Source: UBA1422 sp041859095 | GTDB taxonomy: Bacteria; Bacillota; Clostridia; Peptostreptococcales; Anaerovoracaceae | DNA length: 64,000 nucleotides | Direction: 5' to 3' | Assembly (NCBI GenBank): GCA_041859095.1 | Contig: JBHEKY010000027.1 | Coordinates: 1 to 64,000, forward strand | Shown: positions 59,327-64,000 of the stretch, piece after piece | How positions within the stretch are numbered: the stretch's first letter is position 1 | Layout: the number at the start of each line of letters is the position of its first letter | Notes under the pieces: generated by a model | Database searches by the model: none | Told to the model about the DNA's origin: nothing | What the model saw: the letters and a program-made list of their open reading frames with translations, nothing else | Position numbers and translations under genes: made by a program

Positions 59327-61243
59327 ATGTTTAACTTTGATTTGGAGAAGATGCTTTTCACAATCCCTGTGGAGAAGCATTCGGTCAAAGATGTCACCGA
59401 GATTCTAAACGCCCATCCCGAGGTGAAATTTGTCTCTCTGGTCGGCATCGATATCGCCGGACACGCTACGGACGAGAAGATACCTGTTGCAGCATTTTTG
59501 AAAAACTTTCAAAAGATGATGCAGTTTGGTGTCCAAACCGATGGTTCTAGTGTGGTACTTCCCAAAATCGCAGACTTAAACGATGCAAAAGTAGATATTA
59601 TCCCTGATCCCAACGCAAACTGGTATGTGGACCATAACCTAAGCAATGTGGATTTTGAAACCGGACTACCGGTAGGAACCCTTCGAATCCCGGCTATGTT
59701 AGTGCATAATGAAGTGGACCAGGTGGGATCTCGAGTTATCCTGCGGGACTGTGTTAAAACCTTCGAATCCCAGCTTTTGGACCTTCTCCACAAACACCCC
59801 TATGTATTTGATAACCTGGGAGTGGCCAATGCAGATGAGATTTCCGAAATCGTTCTGACCTCTGCTACAGAGTTGGAGTTTTGGGTCAAAACGCCGGATG
59901 AAGAAGCCGACAGAGACCAACTTTCTACAGCGCAGAATCTAAAAGAACAGTATTGGAAGAGAACAATAGGGCCTGTTCGGTCTGCCCTTGAAAAGTCCCT
60001 GATGCTTTTAGACCGGTTTGGGCTAGAAGTCGAAATGGGGCACAAGGAAGTCGGTGGTATCCCAGCAAAAATGGGCCATTCCGGTCACTATGACCACGTC
60101 ATGGAACAAATGGAAGTGGACTGGAAATATGCTACAGCAGTGCAGGCTGCAGATAATGAAAACCATGTGAAACATGTCATCCGGGATGTATTCCGAATGT
60201 ATGGGCTAGACGTGACCTTTGGAGCTAAGCCGATGGAAGGTATCGCCGGCTCTGGCGAGCACACCCATATTGGTGTTGCTGCCAAGCTAAAAGACGGCAA
60301 TATGGTCAACCTGTTCAGCCCCAAAAACCTCAAAGAAGATTTCATGAGCCCTATTGGGTTTGGTGGGTTAATGGGTATTCTAAAACACTATGAAGTCATC
60401 AATCCATTTATTTCATCCAGCACCGATGCGCTGAACCGATTGAAGCCAGGATATGAAGCCCCTGTTTGTATTGTCACTTCCCTGGGTCACAGTACCCATG
60501 CGCCTTCCAGAAACAGGACTGTTTTGGTGGGTTTGGTCAGAGATATCAATGAGCCCATGGCCACCCGGTTTGAACTCCGCTCTCCCAACCCAAGGAGCAA
60601 TACCTATCTTGTGCTTGCAACCGCTTATATGGCTATGCTAGATGGCATCAAGGCAGCGCTAGAGAACAAAAAAACATCCGCTGATTTGCAAAAGGCCATT
60701 TCCAAGGGATATGGCGAGGAAGCATTTTATCTAGAAAAAGATCGGGTTTTCCGAAGCGAAAAGCATGTCTTTGACGAATACACCGTCAAACAGCGAAACC
60801 GTCTCTTTGGCAAAGCACCGATGACGGTCTGGGAGAATGTATGTGCCTTTGACAAATACTCGGAGAAACTCAAAGCGTTCCAGGTAGGAGATGTGATGAC
60901 CAAACGAACCATCGAATCCTACAAAGAAGCAACAATAGCACAGTGGGCCACAGAGCTACAGAGCCGAATTGTACCCAACACCATGAATCTCGTCCGATCC
61001 ACTTACAAGTGCCATGACGAGGCGGACAGTGTGGATTACGACCACGAGTACTGGGCCAAAATCGATAAGATAAGAAATGACCTTGGCAGAGATACCTTAA
61101 GTGAATTGTGCCTTTTGTCAAGGATTGTCCGTGCTCTGGAAAAGAAAAATTACAAAGTCGCTTCAAGCTTGCAGGTTGAAATGCAAAAGCAGGTTGAAGA
61201 ATTGGTTTTACTTTATAGCACATACAAAAAAAATCTATTTTAA
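59327..61243 (+). CDS. glnA: Glutamine synthetase, large type
   Basis: A 638-residue enzyme, longer than the common 440-470-residue GSI. Catalytic segments are visible: TELEFWV (metal glutamates), MGHKEVGGIPAKMGH, the histidine region SGEHTHIGVA, and APSRNRTVLVGLVRD followed by RFELRSPNPRSNTYL. It joins glutamate and ammonia. ATG 59327 (after GAGAGGAG) is chosen; the earlier TTG 59276 is itself part of a ribosome-site-like sequence. Gene symbol is approximate because several large GS classes exist. It precedes serS by 12 bp. Confidence 0.88.
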   Translation: MFNFDLEKMLFTIPVEKHSVKDVTEILNAHPEVKFVSLVGIDIAGHATDEKIPVAAFLKNFQKMMQFGVQTDGSSVVLPKIADLNDAKVDIIPDPNANWYVDHNLSNVDFETGLPVGTLRIPAMLVHNEVDQVGSRVILRDCVKTFESQLLDLLHKHPYVFDNLGVANADEISEIVLTSATELEFWVKTPDEEADRDQLSTAQNLKEQYWKRTIGPVRSALEKSLMLLDRFGLEVEMGHKEVGGIPAKMGHSGHYDHVMEQMEVDWKYATAVQAADNENHVKHVIRDVFRMYGLDVTFGAKPMEGIAGSGEHTHIGVAAKLKDGNMVNLFSPKNLKEDFMSPIGFGGLMGILKHYEVINPFISSSTDALNRLKPGYEAPVCIVTSLGHSTHAPSRNRTVLVGLVRDINEPMATRFELRSPNPRSNTYLVLATAYMAMLDGIKAALENKKTSADLQKAISKGYGEEAFYLEKDRVFRSEKHVFDEYTVKQRNRLFGKAPMTVWENVCAFDKYSEKLKAFQVGDVMTKRTIESYKEATIAQWATELQSRIVPNTMNLVRSTYKCHDEADSVDYDHEYWAKIDKIRNDLGRDTLSELCLLSRIVRALEKKNYKVASSLQVEMQKQVEELVLLYSTYKKNLF

Positions 61244-61255
61244 CAGGAGAGAACT

Positions 61256-62536
61256 ATGCTGGATATTAAACGAATCCGTGAACAGTTCGATAGCGTCAAA
61301 ACTGCCGTCATGTCCAGGGGACAGGGCGATTTTGACTTGGAACAAGTTCGGGAGATGGACATCAAAAGGCGCGAAATCCTAGTCTCAGTAGAGCAAAAGA
61401 AAAACAGACAGTCCATTGATTCCAGAGAAATCCCCAAACTCAAAAAAGAGGGCAAAGACACCTCAGCGCTCATGGCGGAGATGAAAGAACTTTCCGAAGC
61501 CATCCGCAAGATGGACAGTGAACTTAGCGGGGTGGAAGAGGAGCTTAACATGATGCTCCTAAGCATTCCCAACACGCCCCATGCCAGCGTGCCCATAGGA
61601 ACTGATGAGTCGGACAATGTAGAAATACGCCGCTGGGGGACGCCTCGAGAAGAGGCCTATGAGATGGAAGCCCACTGGGATATAGGAACGAATCTGGACA
61701 TTCTGGACTTCGAGAGAGGAACTAAGATTGCAGGCGCACGTTTCACTGTTTACAAAGGTCTGGGAGCCAGGCTGGAACGGTCGCTGATCAACTTCATGCT
61801 GAATCTTCACACCGGAGAGCATGGCTTTATAGAAATTCTGCCGCCATTTATGGTGAACCGGGATGCCATGACCGGAACTGGTCAATTGCCCAAATTCGAG
61901 GACGATATGTTTCATCTTCCGGCAAAAGATTTTTTCTTGATTCCAACAGCAGAAGTCCCGGTCACCAATCTACGTGCCCAGGAAATCTTAAACCCAGAAG
62001 AATTGCCGGTTTATTATACCGCTTACACCCCTTGTTTTCGCAAAGAAGCCGGTTCTGCAGGTCGAGATACCCGGGGACTGATTCGCCAGCATCAATTCAA
62101 CAAGGTAGAGTTGGTAAAACTGGTACGGCCGGAAACCTCCTATGATGAACTGGAAAGCCTGACTCTTGCCGCAGAAGAAGTGCTGAAACGGCTAAATCTG
62201 CCGTATCGTGTCGTGGCGCTTAGCACTGGAGATTTGGGATTTTCTGCAGCAAAAACCTATGATATTGAGGTCTGGATGCCCAGTTATGGCAAATATGTGG
62301 AGATTTCTTCCTGTAGCAATTTCGAAAGCTTCCAAGCTAGAAGAGCCGGGATTAGGTATCGACCCGACGAAAAAGAAAAACCGGAATTTGTACACACCCT
62401 GAATGGGTCGGGGTTGGCTGTTGGGCGGACCTTTGCGGCAATCCTAGAGAATTATCAGCAAGCCGACGGTTCGGTGTTAATCCCGGAAGTGTTGCGACCT
62501 TATATGGGTGTTGATTCCATTCCGTGCCCTAAATAA
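61256..62536 (+). CDS. serS: Seryl-tRNA synthetase
   Basis: A 426-residue class II synthetase. The N-terminal coiled-coil arm (MLDIKRIREQFDSVKTAVMSRG to about residue 100) is followed by the catalytic core: motif 2 as FRKEAGSAGRDTRGLIRQHQFNKVEL and motif 3 as NGSGLAVGRTFAAILENYQ. No T-box leader lies upstream; the gene is 12 bp behind the glutamine synthetase gene. Confidence 0.97.
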   Translation: MLDIKRIREQFDSVKTAVMSRGQGDFDLEQVREMDIKRREILVSVEQKKNRQSIDSREIPKLKKEGKDTSALMAEMKELSEAIRKMDSELSGVEEELNMMLLSIPNTPHASVPIGTDESDNVEIRRWGTPREEAYEMEAHWDIGTNLDILDFERGTKIAGARFTVYKGLGARLERSLINFMLNLHTGEHGFIEILPPFMVNRDAMTGTGQLPKFEDDMFHLPAKDFFLIPTAEVPVTNLRAQEILNPEELPVYYTAYTPCFRKEAGSAGRDTRGLIRQHQFNKVELVKLVRPETSYDELESLTLAAEEVLKRLNLPYRVVALSTGDLGFSAAKTYDIEVWMPSYGKYVEISSCSNFESFQARRAGIRYRPDEKEKPEFVHTLNGSGLAVGRTFAAILENYQQADGSVLIPEVLRPYMGVDSIPCPK

Positions 62537-62571
62537 TAACCAGAAGAAGAAGCTATCGCGAGCCATTTATT

Positions 62572-63693
62572 ATGGCAGGAAACAGGAGTATCGAAGCAAT
62601 TATGGAGTTTAAATTAAAAGAATATATAGAACCCGATTTTAACGAAGATATTTTTATCAATGCACCGAATGTAACCCTTGTCCCATGCCCTAAAGATATG
62701 GCTGCCCCCGATGATTTTCACGCCACATCCATTTTCCCTGAATATTTTAAAATAGACGGTGAGTGGCTTCTGGCAGAGGAATCCAGAATGGATTGTCTGC
62801 CGGTATATGAAGACGGCAAAATTCACATCAGGGAATTTCGGAATCTGAATAGAGGCGACTTGGTTGTCACCGGAAGAACCGAAGACTGTGAGGAAGGCAT
62901 CTATGTCCATTCTCATTGTTTCGTCACCGATTCCTATGATGTGGACAAATCCTTTTCGTTCCGCCAGAGTCGAACCCGAGAAACGGGTTTTTCCTGCGAT
63001 TATGACTTTCTTCAAGGCCTCTTGCAACATGAAAAAGAACACGGCAACATCGTCTGGGTCCTAGGCCCAGCCTGTGCCTTCGACATGGAAGCCCGGGAAG
63101 CGTTTTCCAAACTCATCGAAGGAGGCTATGTTCACGCGATTTTGGCTGGAAATGCATTGGCGACCCATGATCTGGAGGCCGCATATCACGGCACAGCGCT
63201 TGGTGCGGATATCTACAACCAGCGGCATCATTATAATGGACATTACAACCATATCGATACCATCAACAAGGTGAACCAGTATGGATCCATTCCCGCGTTT
63301 ATTGAAGCGGAAGGCATCAACAATGGCATCATCTATACATGCGTAAAGAACAACGTCCCCTTTGTCTTAAACGGCTCAATCCGGGATGATGGTCCATTGC
63401 CGGAGGTCTTAGAACATACATATAACGGACAAGATACCATGCGAAAATATATACGCAAAGCCACCACAGTTATCGGTATGGCTACGGTGCTTCACACCAT
63501 TGCCGCAGGCAACATGACCCCTGTCTACAGAACCATGGAAGACGGAACCATCCGACCGATTTTCTTCTATATTGTTGACACGACGGAATTTGCGGTGAAT
63601 AAGTTGTCCGACCGGGGCAGCCTGGGGTCCAAGGGCATTGTCACCAATGTGCAGGACTTCGTCATAAATCTGCGCAAAGGATTGAAACTATAA
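62572..63693 (+). CDS. TIGR00300 family protein (LOR/SDH-like)
   Basis: A 373-residue protein of the TIGR00300/LOR-SDH conserved-domain type: FKLKEYIEPDFNEDIFINAPNV, GIYVHSHCFVTDSYDV and RQSRTRETGFSCDYDFLQGLL, then a nucleotide-binding half with WVLGPACAFD and HAILAGNALATHDLEAA. Archaeal relatives have ornithine cyclodeaminase activity, so an NAD-linked amino acid reaction is likely but unproven. Start may be ATG 62602 (MEFKLKEY) instead of 62572; no strong ribosome site decides. Confidence 0.75.
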   Translation: MAGNRSIEAIMEFKLKEYIEPDFNEDIFINAPNVTLVPCPKDMAAPDDFHATSIFPEYFKIDGEWLLAEESRMDCLPVYEDGKIHIREFRNLNRGDLVVTGRTEDCEEGIYVHSHCFVTDSYDVDKSFSFRQSRTRETGFSCDYDFLQGLLQHEKEHGNIVWVLGPACAFDMEAREAFSKLIEGGYVHAILAGNALATHDLEAAYHGTALGADIYNQRHHYNGHYNHIDTINKVNQYGSIPAFIEAEGINNGIIYTCVKNNVPFVLNGSIRDDGPLPEVLEHTYNGQDTMRKYIRKATTVIGMATVLHTIAAGNMTPVYRTMEDGTIRPIFFYIVDTTEFAVNKLSDRGSLGSKGIVTNVQDFVINLRKGLKL

Positions 63694-63742
63694 AGCCGAA
63701 ACGATCCAAAGCAACTGGCAACCAATGCGAAAGGAGTATTGT

Positions 63743-64000
63743 GTGATATCCGAAAAACTAAAACCATTGATGGCCAACAACTCGGTCATTCGCGCTATGT
63801 TCGAAGATGGCGCGAAGATGCGGGAAAAATACGGCAGCGAAAATGTATATGACTTTAGTTTGGGAAATCCCAACGTACCAGCCCCGCCTCAAGTAAACGA
63901 GGAGATGATTCGATTGCTTTCGGAAAGCGAACCGGACCTCCATGCATACATGAACAACGCCGGATTCCCAAATGTACGGGAAATCATTGCAAAGGCCGTC
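63743..64000 (+). CDS. PLP-dependent aminotransferase class I/II, truncated by window end
   Basis: The first 86 codons of a gene that runs off the window. The sequence SEKLKPLMANNSVIRAMFEDGAKMREKYG, VYDFSLGNPNVPAP and HAYMNNAGFPNVREIIA is the N-terminal arm and small-domain start of fold-type I aminotransferases. The PLP lysine lies outside. GTG start with AAGGAG 6 bp upstream. Confidence 0.82.
   Translation, partial: MISEKLKPLMANNSVIRAMFEDGAKMREKYGSENVYDFSLGNPNVPAPPQVNEEMIRLLSESEPDLHAYMNNAGFPNVREIIAKAV

Noticed and set aside
61243..61256. T-box leader for serS
   Set aside because: Only 12 bp separate serS from the upstream gene.

Overview
The window looks like a chromosomal segment of an anaerobic Bacillota (Clostridia-type) bacterium. 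Pointers are AGGAGG-type ribosome sites, many TTG/GTG starts, a sigma-54 activator, a desulforedoxin-type superoxide reductase, several radical SAM enzymes, a large glutamine synthetase and clostridial mobile-element gene families. I cannot name the species from sequence alone. All assignments rest on reading motifs and proteins by eye; no database search was run.

Layout. 69-5209: an N-acyl-D-amino-acid deacylase and NhaC-type antiporter operon, divergent from a LuxR-type and a sigma-54-dependent regulator. 5355-13998: a probable sigma-54-controlled operon of a second NhaC-type transporter, a YtcJ-type amidohydrolase, a small Cys-rich protein and a complete urease set (ureA, B, C, E, F, G, D). 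14064-14557: two small membrane proteins. 14636-20093: a compact operon of a radical SAM enzyme, an ArsM-like methyltransferase, a 35-residue Cys-rich peptide, a radical SAM-SPASM/Cys-rich (DUF5714-like) fusion and a thioredoxin-thioredoxin reductase fusion. I read this as an uncharacterised peptide-modification (RiPP-type) locus and the best candidate here for an undescribed system. 20151-38120: housekeeping and accessory genes, including superoxide reductase, Rrf2 regulator, UvsE, nadABC, an ECF sigma/RsgI-like pair, YbjQ, YhfC, a redox gene group and UspA.

38135-53909 is a foreign region inserted at the 3' end of a tRNA-Lys(CTT) gene (53910-53985, minus strand). Partial copies of the tRNA 3' half at 38135, about 39991 (degenerate) and 49494 divide it into three tandem units. 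The first carries an AbiEi/AbiEii toxin-antitoxin pair. The second carries an integrase, an Xre repressor with paired operators, a CHC2 primase-like protein, a DUF3987 protein, an iteron-like repeat array and cargo (a chimeric SDR and an amidohydrolase paralogous to the one in the urease operon). The third carries an Xre regulator, small membrane proteins and a candidate small RNA. The architecture of the second unit resembles a phage satellite or integrative mobilizable element.

54144-64000 returns to chromosomal genes: a zinc-ribbon membrane protein and UPF0182 operon, glutamine synthetase, serS, a TIGR00300-type protein and a truncated aminotransferase at the window edge.
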